Of a stretch of DNA of 11,399 bases, positions 1 through 6,262 are shown piece by piece (within the stretch, counting starts at the first letter, position 1; the number at the start of each line of letters is the position of its first letter). The stretch covers positions 1 through 11,399 of the forward strand of contig CAKTJA010000030.1 of assembly GCA_934567115.1 (NCBI GenBank), read 5' to 3'. The position numbers and the translations under genes are program-made. The notes under the pieces are model-generated. The model did no database searches. It was not told where the DNA came from and saw only the letters and a list, made by a program, of their open reading frames with translations. The stretch is from an uncultured Oscillospiraceae bacterium (lineage in GTDB: Bacteria; Bacillota; Clostridia; Oscillospirales; Oscillospiraceae).

Positions 1-12
1 CTGGACAAGTAA
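1..12 (+). CDS. 3' end of an upstream gene (last three codons and stop)
   Basis: The window opens with three sense codons (Leu-Asp-Lys) followed by TAA. A strong intrinsic terminator begins ten bases later, which is the arrangement expected at the end of a transcription unit. Too little is present to say anything about the product, and the reading frame is inferred only from the stop-terminator spacing. Confidence 0.5.
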   Translation: MDK

Positions 13-21
13 GCACTACGG

Positions 22-50
22 AAAGGGTCTGCTTTGGCAGACCCTTTTTT
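22..50 (+). terminator. intrinsic terminator upstream of hflX
   Basis: A perfect 11-bp stem (AAAGGGTCTGC, 22-32, with GCAGACCCTTT, 37-47) closes a four-base TTTG loop and runs directly into a T tract ending at 50. It ends the gene whose stop lies at 10-12 and separates it from hflX, so hflX must have its own promoter in roughly 51-100. I cannot pick out a convincing -35/-10 pair there. Confidence 0.92.
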
Positions 51-109
51 GTTTTCACTTCGACAAAACCTGTGCGGATCAGGTGCAATTCAACGCGAAA
101 AGGAGTTCT

Positions 110-1420
110 ATGGAAGAGAAAAATTTGAAGAGTATCGACCGTCCGCGCGACCGAGCGGTGCTGGTGGGGCTTTCCTCGCCGGTGCTTCGGGAGGACTGCG
201 CGGACGAGCAGAGCATGGACGAGCTGACGGCGCTTGTGGAGACTGCGGGCGGCGTGGGCGTGGGCGTGGTGCTGCAAAATCTGAGCGCGCCCAATCCGCG
301 CACCTTCATCGGCGAGGGGAAGGTCGCCGAGATCAGGGAGCTGGTCAAGGCGCAGGAGGCCACGATGGTCATTTTTGACAACGACCTCTCGCCCTCGCAG
401 ATGCGCGTGCTGACAAGCGAGCTTGGCGTGCAGGTGCTTGACCGCAGCGGTCTGATCCTCGACATTTTTGCCCAGCGGGCCAGAACGAAGGAGGGCCGGC
501 TTCAGGTGGAGCTGGCGCAGTATCAGTACCTGCTGCCGCGTCTGGTCGGCATGTGGACGCATCTTGAGCGGCAGGCGGGAACGAGCGGAAAGGGGCCTAT
601 CGGCTCGAAGGGACCGGGCGAGACGCAGCTGGAGACCGACCGGCGGCACATTCACCGCAAGATCGACAAGCTGAAGGAGGATCTCGACGAGGTGCGCCGG
701 GTGCGCGGGACGCAGCGCGAGCGGCGGCGCAAGAACGAGATCCCCGTCGTTTCCATCGTGGGGTACACCAACGCGGGAAAATCGACGCTGCTCAACGCGC
801 TCACGGGCGCGGGGATCCCGGCAAACGACCGCCTGTTCGATACGCTTGACACGACGACGCGGCTTTTGACGGTCTCGGACACGCTCGACGTTGTGATCTC
901 CGATACGGTCGGCTTTATCCGAAAGCTGCCGCATCAGCTGGTCGACGCGTTCCGGGCGACGCTGGAGGAGCTGGAGTATGCCGACCTCCTGCTGCATGTG
1001 ATCGACATTTCAAACCCCGAGTGGGCGGCTCAGGCGGAGATCGTGGACGGCCTGATCCGCGAGCTTGGCGCGGAGCAGATCCCCTGCATCCGCGTGTACA
1101 ACAAGTCCGACCTTTTTTACGGCGACGTCCGCCCGCGCGGAGAGCGCACGGTCAACATCAGCGCGCGGACCGGCGAGGGGCTTGACGCTTTGCTCAAGGC
1201 GATCGACGACGAGCTGGACAAGGGGACGCGCCGCGTGACGCTCCACCTGCCGTATGACAGGGGCGGTCTGTTGGACAGCCTTTACCGCGAGGCCAGGGTC
1301 GAGAGCGTGGAGTACGGGGAGACCATCGACGTTACGGCGGTCTGCACGCCGCGCGTGCTGGGGCAGGTCCGTGCGTTCATCGAGGGCTATACCGAGCCGA
1401 AGGAGGACTGGGAGGATTGA
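110..1420 (+). CDS. hflX: GTPase HflX, ribosome-splitting/rescue factor
   Basis: HflX is a cytoplasmic GTPase that binds the 50S subunit and splits stalled or heat-damaged ribosomes. The 436-residue product has the N-terminal HflX domain, a conserved linker containing SKGPGETQLETDRR before a basic helix, and then the G domain. The P loop GYTNAGKST is at residues 218-226 (Lys224), G3 DTVGF at 265-269, G4 NKSD at 331-334 and a G5-like SAR at 351-353. Length matches the family. The ATG at 110 is chosen because AGGAG (101-105) sits four bases upstream; an in-frame GTG at 83 would add nine unconserved residues. The stop overlaps the next start by four bases, making hflX the first gene of a likely four-gene operon. 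Confidence 0.96.
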   Translation: MEEKNLKSIDRPRDRAVLVGLSSPVLREDCADEQSMDELTALVETAGGVGVGVVLQNLSAPNPRTFIGEGKVAEIRELVKAQEATMVIFDNDLSPSQMRVLTSELGVQVLDRSGLILDIFAQRARTKEGRLQVELAQYQYLLPRLVGMWTHLERQAGTSGKGPIGSKGPGETQLETDRRHIHRKIDKLKEDLDEVRRVRGTQRERRRKNEIPVVSIVGYTNAGKSTLLNALTGAGIPANDRLFDTLDTTTRLLTVSDTLDVVISDTVGFIRKLPHQLVDAFRATLEELEYADLLLHVIDISNPEWAAQAEIVDGLIRELGAEQIPCIRVYNKSDLFYGDVRPRGERTVNISARTGEGLDALLKAIDDELDKGTRRVTLHLPYDRGGLLDSLYREARVESVEYGETIDVTAVCTPRVLGQVRAFIEGYTEPKEDWED

Positions 1421-1947
1421 CCATCGGGACAAGACGGCTCATCCTGCGCCCGTGGCGCGAGGAGGACGCGGAGAGCCTGTACCGCTATGCGAGCGATCCG
1501 CTCGTCGGCCCCGCTGCGGGCTGGCCCGTGCACACGAGCGTGGACCACAGCCGTGAGATCATCCGGACCGTCCTTTCCGCGGACGGGACCTATGCGCTGT
1601 TCCTCCGGGAGGCACCGGAGGAGGCCGTCGGCTCGGTGGGGACGATCCCGGCCGCCGTGCCGGGCGTGACGGGCGAGGAGGAGATCGGCTACTGGATCGG
1701 GCGCCCCTTCTGGGGACAGGGCCTTGTTCCGGAGGCTGTGCGCGAGCTGCTACGTTGCTGCTTTGAGGAAAAGGGCGCGCGGCGCGTCTGGTGCTCGCAC
1801 TTCGCCGGGAATGAAAGGTCCCGCCGCGTAATCGAAAAGTGCGGCTTTTCCTACCGGCTGACACACACGGCGCGGACGGAGCAGTCCGGCGAGGAGAGGC
1901 ACGTTCTTTACTACGCCATCACAAAGGAGCAGTGGGAAAATGTCTGA
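1417..1947 (+). CDS. GNAT-family N-acetyltransferase (RimJ/RimL-like)
   Basis: This is a 176-residue single-domain acetyl-CoA-dependent acetyltransferase of the RimJ/RimL-like group. The acceptor cannot be deduced. Visible family marks are the opening TxRLxLRPWxxxDAE, the acetyl-CoA pyrophosphate loop around GQGLVPEA after YWIGRPFW, and the motif B segment NERSRRVIEKCGF. The start is TTG at 1417, which shares bases with the hflX stop TGA (1418-1420). AGGAGG at 1401-1406 and GGAGG at 1411-1415 lie inside the end of hflX, so initiation is probably coupled to hflX termination. An ATG start is not available near the conserved N terminus. The 3' end overlaps the next gene by eight bases. Substrate could be an amino group on a protein, an antibiotic or a small metabolite. 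Confidence 0.9.
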   Translation: MTIGTRRLILRPWREEDAESLYRYASDPLVGPAAGWPVHTSVDHSREIIRTVLSADGTYALFLREAPEEAVGSVGTIPAAVPGVTGEEEIGYWIGRPFWGQGLVPEAVRELLRCCFEEKGARRVWCSHFAGNERSRRVIEKCGFSYRLTHTARTEQSGEERHVLYYAITKEQWENV

Positions 1948-2572
1948 ATACTATGTCCCCTTTGAGGCGGGCGAGACGGAGTTTACGGAAAAGCGGTCCC
2001 GCTTTCTCGGGCATATCCGCCGTGTGGGGACGGAGGCGGAGGCGCGCGCCTTTGTTGACGCGATGCGGAAAAAATACTATGACGCGCGCCACAACTGCTG
2101 GTGCTTCGCGCTGCATGACGGCGGCGTTGTGCGCTACGGAGACGACGGCGAGCCGCAGGGGACTGCCGGTCAGCCGATGCTGAACGTCTTCCGGCGGGAG
2201 GGCGTGGAGAATGTCGTGTGCGTGGTCACCCGGTATTTCGGGGGCGTGCTGCTCGGCGCGGGGGGGCTGACGCGGGCCTACGCCCGGTCCGCCAAGGACG
2301 CGCTCGACGCGGCGGGCAAGGCGAAAATGCGCCTGTGGTTCGCCATGACGGCGGACTGTCCCTATCCGATGCTTGAGCGGCTGCGGCTCCTTGCGGCGGC
2401 GCACGGCGGCAGGGAGGAGAGCACGGACTTCGGCGAGATGGCCGGCGTGCATCTGCTGCTGCCGCAGGAAAACGTGGAGGCCTTTGCCGCCGCCCTTTCA
2501 GAGCTTTCGGCGGGACGGCTCGCGCTGCGCGGGGACGGGGAGCGCTTCTTGCCCGGCGGGCGCGAGGGGTGA
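1940..2572 (+). CDS. yigZ: YigZ/IMPACT family protein (UPF0029 plus DUF1949)
   Basis: The 210-residue protein has the YigZ/YvyE layout. An N-terminal IMPACT (UPF0029) domain covers about residues 1-125 and carries GDDGEPQGTAG (67 onward) and RYFGG (98-102), followed by LGAGGLTRAY. A DUF1949 ferredoxin-like domain covers about 130-200. Family members have been linked to translation control through homology to eukaryotic IMPACT; the bacterial role is not settled. The ATG at 1940 lies inside the end of the acetyltransferase gene (stop 1945-1947), with AAGGAG at 1923-1928 as ribosome binding site. Sitting behind hflX, it may share a role in stalled or stressed translation, but that is inference from position only. 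Confidence 0.93.
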   Translation: MSEYYVPFEAGETEFTEKRSRFLGHIRRVGTEAEARAFVDAMRKKYYDARHNCWCFALHDGGVVRYGDDGEPQGTAGQPMLNVFRREGVENVVCVVTRYFGGVLLGAGGLTRAYARSAKDALDAAGKAKMRLWFAMTADCPYPMLERLRLLAAAHGGREESTDFGEMAGVHLLLPQENVEAFAAALSELSAGRLALRGDGERFLPGGREG

Positions 2573-2604
2573 GAGAGAAACGCGCGGTGAAGGAGGAAAC
2601 GCTT

Positions 2605-3192
2605 ATGGAACGCGTGAAGAAAACGGCGGCGAAGGCCGTCCGTGTTTTGACCGTGCCGCCCGTGATGGTCGCCGTGCTGATCCTGCTGCTCGGCGCGGAG
2701 GACCCGGCGATATTCCGCGGCACGGGGGAAAAGCTGCTGACGCTGTTCTTTCTCGGCGTGGTGCCGATGCTGGCCTATCCGCTTCAGCCGGCCTTTCCGA
2801 AGTACAGGGGACGCGGAAGAGAGGGACAGCGTGAACTGGCCTTCGTGATGACCGGCGCGGGCTATTCGCTTGCGCTCGTCGGCGCGCTCTGTACGCGGGT
2901 CGGCCGCGAGCTGCTGACGATCGTCGTCGGATATTTCGTCTCCTTTGTGCTGCTGACCCTGTGCAACAACGCGACGCCGATCCACGCGAGCGGACACGCA
3001 AGCTCGATCGCCGGCCCGATGCTCTACCTTGTGCGCTTTGTCGGCTGGCGGATGCTGCCGCCGTGCATCGCGCTTGCGGCCCTTGTGGTCTGGTCGTCGC
3101 TCACGCTGCGGCGGCACACGGCGTGGGAGCTGCTCTCCGGAGCGGGGATCAGCGTGGCGGCGTTTTTTGCGGCGCTGCTGCTGTGCCGGTGA
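2605..3192 (+). CDS. PAP2-like integral membrane protein
   Basis: The 195-residue protein is strongly hydrophobic, with about six probable membrane segments. It resembles the PAP2/type 2 phosphatidic acid phosphatase fold. Motif 2 appears as SGHASS (His131 at its centre) and motif 3 as R-RH-TAWELLSG (Arg169, Arg170, His171). The usual first motif (KxxxxxxRP) is not evident, so dephosphorylation of a lipid phosphate is plausible but unproven. The start is placed at ATG 2605 because AAGGAGG (2590-2596) precedes it by eight bases; an in-frame GTG at 2569 overlapping the yigZ stop would add twelve charged residues and has a poorer site. It is the last gene of the hflX cluster and is followed by a strong terminator. 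Confidence 0.78.
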   Translation: MERVKKTAAKAVRVLTVPPVMVAVLILLLGAEDPAIFRGTGEKLLTLFFLGVVPMLAYPLQPAFPKYRGRGREGQRELAFVMTGAGYSLALVGALCTRVGRELLTIVVGYFVSFVLLTLCNNATPIHASGHASSIAGPMLYLVRFVGWRMLPPCIALAALVVWSSLTLRRHTAWELLSGAGISVAAFFAALLLCR

Positions 3193-3210
3193 AAGAACCG
3201 GGCGAAAATG

Positions 3211-3257
3211 AAAAAACGCTCCTCCGTATGGCTGCCATACGGAGGAGCTGATTTTTT
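3211..3257. terminator. bidirectional intrinsic terminator between convergent genes
   Basis: A perfect 14-bp inverted repeat (3218-3231 with 3235-3248) closes a three-base loop. Six A residues flank it on the left (3211-3216) and six T residues on the right (3252-3257), so it reads as a stem followed by a U tract from either strand. It ends the PAP2-like gene on the plus strand and the cysteine-tail gene on the minus strand. Confidence 0.95.
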
Positions 3258-3315
3258 GCGCGCGGACGACCCGGTCCGCTTCGCATATGGATAAAAGGAT
3301 GGAGAAGCCGGACGC

Positions 3316-3786
3316 TTACTCCTGCGCGGCAGTTCCGTCTGCCTCGCCGCACGCCTCGGAGGAAGCCTGCGCCTCTTCGGTGCAGCCGCATGCCCCGGCG
3401 GGAGCCTGCGTCTCTTCGGCGCAGCCGCACGCCTCGGCGGGAGCCGACGCGACCTCGGTGCAGCAGCTTTCTACCGTCCCGTCGCCCTTGGCGCGGCGCT
3501 GGCTCTCCAGCTCGATGATTTTGGCCTGACTTTCACGGACGGCCTTGACGATATCGGCGATCGCCTCCGGGGCGTCGTCGCCCATCGCGGAGAAATACCA
3601 CTCGCCGATGGTGCGATAGTTCTTTTCAATGGCGCGCTGCTCGCCCGCGATCGCCATGCTGGTCTTTACGGCTTCGGCAGCGTCCTGAGCCTTTTCGCCG
3701 ACGACGACGGCGACCTCCTTGCCCTTCTCCGCCGCGACGAACGCAACGTCCTGCACCTTCTTGCTCAGATTCTCGAGAAATGCCAT
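3316..3786 (-). CDS. helical protein with cysteine-rich repeat tail, function unknown
   Basis: The 156-residue product has two parts. Residues 1-100 are Ala/Lys/Glu-rich and predicted helical. This part resembles the N-terminal region of small clostridial zinc-ribbon proteins: a short MAFLENLSKK start, an AAEKGKE stretch, then IGEWYF and a charged helix. The tail (107-156) holds all seven cysteines (108, 109, 120, 122, 133, 135, 146) in imperfect 13-residue units built on ACGCxEExQA, where a zinc ribbon would be expected. There is no signal peptide or membrane segment, so it should be cytoplasmic. The ATG at 3784-3786 follows GAAAGGAG (3796-3803). A good promoter lies just upstream and the bidirectional terminator downstream, so it is probably monocistronic. 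Metal or redox binding by the tail is inference. Confidence 0.85.
   Translation of the reverse strand: MAFLENLSKKVQDVAFVAAEKGKEVAVVVGEKAQDAAEAVKTSMAIAGEQRAIEKNYRTIGEWYFSAMGDDAPEAIADIVKAVRESQAKIIELESQRRAKGDGTVESCCTEVASAPAEACGCAEETQAPAGACGCTEEAQASSEACGEADGTAAQE
3319..3468 (-). repeat. in-gene tandem repeat encoding the Cys tail (about 39 bp unit)
   Basis: Four imperfect units of 36-39 bp lie head to tail within the coding frame (minus-strand units at 3433-3468, 3394-3432, 3355-3393 and 3319-3354). The middle two are the most alike and encode ACGC followed by an EE-QA segment. The unit length is a multiple of three, so unit gain or loss would keep the frame. Confidence 0.75.
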
Positions 3787-3832
3787 GATCTTCTGCTCCT
3801 TTCAAAAAGTTTAACTGTATCCGCATGTCCAT

Positions 3833-3861
3833 ATTATACGCGTTCATGCGCCGCCATGCAA
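3833..3861 (-). promoter_or_regulatory. sigma-A-type promoter for the Cys-tail gene
   Basis: Reading the minus strand, TTGCAT (3861-3856) and a perfect TATAAT (3838-3833) are separated by 17 bases. Transcription would start near 3826, giving a leader of about 40 bases with the ribosome binding site at 3796-3803. No partner promoter for the divergent hydrolase gene is equally clear in the same region. Confidence 0.8.
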
Positions 3862-3906
3862 GAAAAGAAATGGGAGGGAATGTAAACAAATTATGTATTT
3901 TGCCCG

Positions 3907-3952
3907 AACGCCGTCCGACGGCGGGAGCGGCGAGACGGCTCCTGTTATTTTT
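3907..3952 (+). promoter_or_regulatory. possible leader hairpins/attenuator upstream of the hydrolase
   Basis: Two hairpins lie between the divergent promoter and the hydrolase start. CGCCG-TCCGA-CGGCG lies at about 3909-3923, then GGAGC (3924-3928) pairs with GCTCC (3938-3942), followed by a T-rich stretch (3943-3952). The second has terminator form but only five clear base pairs, so regulation is only a suggestion. Confidence 0.35.
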
Positions 3953-3995
3953 AAGGGAAGCGTGGCAGACTATCGGAAGAAGGAGGGGGTGCGTT

Positions 3996-4943
3996 TTGAG
4001 CAGCCGAAGCGAATTTACGTTTCCGTCCTCTGACGGAAGGACGCGGATCCACGCCGTCGAGTGGCTTCCGGAGGAGCATGGACCGGTCGGCGTATTGCAG
4101 CTTGCGCACGGCATAGCGGAGTACGCGCTGCGCTATGAGCCGTTTGCGCGGTATATGAACCGGCGCGGCTTTATCGTCGCGGCGAACGATCATCTCGGAC
4201 ACGGGCAGTCCGTCGCGGAGGGAGCGCCCGGTTTGTATTTCGGGGAGAGGGACGGATGGAAGCATGCCGTTGACGACATGTATGCGCTCCGCCGCCTGAT
4301 GGGGGAGCGGTATCCCGGGCTTCCGTACGCCGTGCTCGGTCATTCGATGGGGTCGTTTCTCACGCGGACCTATCTCATCCGCTTTCCGGGGACGGTCGGA
4401 GCGGCGGTTCTGGTGGGGACCGGTCAGGGCGGGGCGGCCCGGCTCGCGCTCGGAAGGCTTGCCGTGCTCGCGGTCTCGAGGAGGACGGGGCCGGACAGCC
4501 CGAGCGCCATTGCGGAGCGGCTCGTCTTCGGCTCGTACAACCGGGCGTTTGCGCCCAACCGGACGGACTGCGACTGGCTGAGCGCCAGCGAGGAAAACGT
4601 CGGCCGCTATCTGGCGGACCCGCTGTGCGGCGGAAAGGTGAGCGCGGGACTGTTTCTGGACCTGATCGAAGGGATGCGGTTCATCAGAAGACCGTCGAAC
4701 CTGCGGCACATGAATTTGAGCACGCCGGTCCTCTTCCTGTCCGGCAGCCGCGACCCCGTCGGCGGCATGGGGAAGGGCGTGCGCGCAGCGTACGAGAGCT
4801 TCCGCGCGGCGGGCGTCCGCGATGTGGAGCTGCGGCTTTACGACGGTCTGCGGCACGAGATCCTCAACGAGGACAGCCGGGAGATCGTGTACGCGGACAT
4901 TGCCCGATGGCTGTCCAATCGGCTGGGGCGCGGCGGAGCATAA
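3996..4943 (+). CDS. alpha/beta hydrolase (serine aminopeptidase S33 / monoacylglycerol lipase-like)
   Basis: The 315-residue protein belongs to the lysophospholipase/monoglyceride lipase-like alpha/beta hydrolases. It has the HGIAEYALRY oxyanion region, NDHLGHGQS, the nucleophile elbow GHSMGS with Ser117, a likely acid Asp253 in SGSRDP, and His287 in GLRHE, forming a complete triad. Such enzymes cleave esters of lipids or small acyl substrates; the natural substrate is not visible. No signal peptide is seen, so it is probably cytoplasmic. The TTG at 3996 is preferred: AGGAGG (3981-3986) lies nine bases upstream and the conserved domain starts right after it. An in-frame ATG at 3825 would add 57 unconserved residues, lacks an SD and overlaps the divergent promoter. 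The gene stands alone between divergent and convergent neighbours. Confidence 0.9.
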   Translation: MSSRSEFTFPSSDGRTRIHAVEWLPEEHGPVGVLQLAHGIAEYALRYEPFARYMNRRGFIVAANDHLGHGQSVAEGAPGLYFGERDGWKHAVDDMYALRRLMGERYPGLPYAVLGHSMGSFLTRTYLIRFPGTVGAAVLVGTGQGGAARLALGRLAVLAVSRRTGPDSPSAIAERLVFGSYNRAFAPNRTDCDWLSASEENVGRYLADPLCGGKVSAGLFLDLIEGMRFIRRPSNLRHMNLSTPVLFLSGSRDPVGGMGKGVRAAYESFRAAGVRDVELRLYDGLRHEILNEDSREIVYADIARWLSNRLGRGGA

Positions 4944-4958
4944 AGGGCGGATATGCCG

Positions 4959-4989
4959 AGGCTCCGGACGGCTATACTGTCCGGAGCCT
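4959..4989. terminator. hairpin between convergent genes, weak terminator form
   Basis: AGGCTCCGGAC (4959-4969) pairs perfectly with GTCCGGAGCCT (4979-4989) across a nine-base loop. It lies 15 bases after the hydrolase stop. The TAG stop of the convergent minus-strand gene (4972-4974) falls inside the loop. Only a short T run (4990-4994 region) follows on the plus strand and none on the minus strand, so termination may be inefficient. Confidence 0.6.
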
Positions 4990-5514
4990 GTTTCGAAGCG
5001 CGCAGGGCGCAAGCAGTTCTATATCGCCCCAGCGCAGCAGCACGCCGACGCTGTACAGCGCGTCCGCCGCAAGGCAGAGCAGGACCGTGTTCGTCACTGC
5101 GAAGGGGACCGCCGCCGCAAGCGATGCGGCTGCGGGCTGAACATACCGGACCGCGAGCGCGCTGAGCACGCCCCATGCGACGGAGAACGGAAGGCAGATC
5201 CTGCCGTTGACGTCCATCTTTGTCGGGCTGTAGTCCCAGAACCGCACGCCGAGCGCCGTGTCGTAGGCCCAGTGGACGGCGTATTCCACCGCCGTCGCCG
5301 TCACGCCGCCGAGGAGCATCAGCTCCCAAAAGCTGCCGATCCGCTCCGCGCCGAGCGCAAGGACGGCGCACATGGCAAGGCCGTACACAGGGCAGACGGG
5401 CGCAAGCAGAAAGCCCTTGCGGACCTGATGCGCCGAACGGGTGACGCGGGCGAAGATCTTTTCCAGCAGATAGCCGAGAAAACCGTAGATGATAAAGTAC
5501 CAGAAGTAGGGCAT
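4972..5514 (-). CDS. PF06541-type membrane protein (putative ABC transporter permease, CmpB-like)
   Basis: The 180-residue integral membrane protein has about five hydrophobic segments and the hallmarks of the family named putative ABC-transporter type IV (PF06541). KGFLLAPVCPVYG spans residues 33-45, an EY pair is at 77-78, and RFWDYS at 91-96 is followed by NGRICL (103-108) and SVAWG. No ATPase or binding protein is next to it, so the transporter label is weak and its role is effectively unknown. The start at 5512-5514 is chosen because AAAGGAG (5527-5533 on the minus strand) lies 12 bases upstream. A longer form from 5658 would add 48 basic residues and overlap the start of the divergent glycosylase gene. 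It converges on the hydrolase gene with 28 bases between stops. Confidence 0.85.
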   Translation of the reverse strand: MPYFWYFIIYGFLGYLLEKIFARVTRSAHQVRKGFLLAPVCPVYGLAMCAVLALGAERIGSFWELMLLGGVTATAVEYAVHWAYDTALGVRFWDYSPTKMDVNGRICLPFSVAWGVLSALAVRYVQPAAASLAAAVPFAVTNTVLLCLAADALYSVGVLLRWGDIELLAPCALRNRLRTV

Positions 5515-5582
5515 GAACGCTGTTCGCTCCTTTCTCCGCAGCAGTTTGCCCGAAGGAACGGGGAAAAATGCGCTTCCTTTCT

Positions 5583-5610
5583 TGCGCAAGCGCGAAAAAC
5601 ATGATATGAT
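5583..5610 (+). promoter_or_regulatory. extended -10 promoter for the glycosylase-fumarase cluster
   Basis: TTGCGC (5583-5588) and TATGAT (5605-5610) are spaced by 16 bases, and TG one base before the -10 (5602-5603) makes an extended -10 element. Transcription would start near 5617, about 40 bases ahead of the glycosylase ATG. The perfect 10-base palindrome CTTGCGCAAG (5581-5590) covers the -35 and could be an operator. Confidence 0.65.
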
Positions 5611-5656
5611 GGTCGAAAAGTACGCGCGGGAAAAGCGCAAAAACGGGGGGATCATC

Positions 5657-6241
5657 ATGTCCGATCAATGGGCGGAGCTTGAGCGGCGCTGTCAGAACTG
5701 CCGCGAATGCTCGCTGTGCGAAACGCGCAAAAGCGTCGTCTTTGGCGACGGGAACCGCAGCGCGGAGATCATGCTCATCGGCGAGGGACCGGGCGCGAAC
5801 GAGGATGCGCAGGGCGTTCCCTTTGTCGGCAGGGCGGGTCAGCTGCTTGACGATATGCTCTCCATCATCGGGCTTGACCGGACCGGCGTGTATATCGCGA
5901 ATATCGTCAAGTGCCGCCCGCCGCAGAACCGCGACCCTCTGAGCGTGGAGCAGGACGCCTGTATCGGCTATCTGCGCGAGCAGACGGCGCTGGTCCGCCC
6001 GAAGCTGATCGTCTGCCTCGGACGGATCGCGGCGATGCGGCTGATCCGGGCGGATTTCAAGATCTCGCGCGAGCATGGGCAGTGGGTGAAAAAGGGCGGG
6101 GTCGAGATGACGGCCATGTACCACCCCGCCGCGCTGCTGCGCGACCCGTCGCGCCGCCCGGAGGCGTTTGAGGATCTGATGGGTCTGCGTGAGAAAATAC
6201 GGGAGGTCTGCGAGCGGACGGAGCTTCCGGAGACGCTTTGA
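5657..6241 (+). CDS. udg: family 4 uracil-DNA glycosylase (4Fe-4S)
   Basis: This enzyme removes uracil from DNA, starting base-excision repair of deaminated cytosine. The 194-residue length is typical of family 4. Motif A GEGPGANED is at residues 42-50 and continues through GVPFVGRAGQLLD, while motif HPAALLR lies at 156-162. Cluster ligands by comparison with known family members should be Cys15, Cys18, Cys86 (in KCRPPQNR) and Cys102. Cys12 and Cys21 are additional. The ATG at 5657 is chosen because the family N terminus begins there; the ribosome site is a G-rich run (5645-5650) rather than a standard AGGAGG. It diverges from the PF06541-type gene and is followed after 21 bases by fumC. Confidence 0.95.
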   Translation: MSDQWAELERRCQNCRECSLCETRKSVVFGDGNRSAEIMLIGEGPGANEDAQGVPFVGRAGQLLDDMLSIIGLDRTGVYIANIVKCRPPQNRDPLSVEQDACIGYLREQTALVRPKLIVCLGRIAAMRLIRADFKISREHGQWVKKGGVEMTAMYHPAALLRDPSRRPEAFEDLMGLREKIREVCERTELPETL

Positions 6242-6262
6242 ACACCGGGACGGAGGAAGAGC

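Noticed and set aside
83-109. GTG start extending hflX by nine residues
   Set aside because: The ATG at 110 has a good AGGAG upstream, and the extra residues would contain that ribosome binding site.
3319-3468. Repeats as a CRISPR array or intergenic satellite
   Set aside because: The units are contiguous without spacers, lie in frame inside a gene with SD, promoter and terminator, and encode a regular protein repeat.
3825-3995. Upstream ATG start extending the hydrolase by 57 residues
   Set aside because: There is no SD site, the added residues are basic and unlike the family, and the start would overlap the divergent promoter. TTG at 3996 has a well-placed AGGAGG.
5515-5525. GAAC-GCT-GTTC dyad as an SOS (LexA) box near the glycosylase gene
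   Set aside because: The Gram-positive SOS box has four bases between GAAC and GTTC; here there are three. It also lies between the SD and start codon of the minus-strand gene rather than at the glycosylase promoter.
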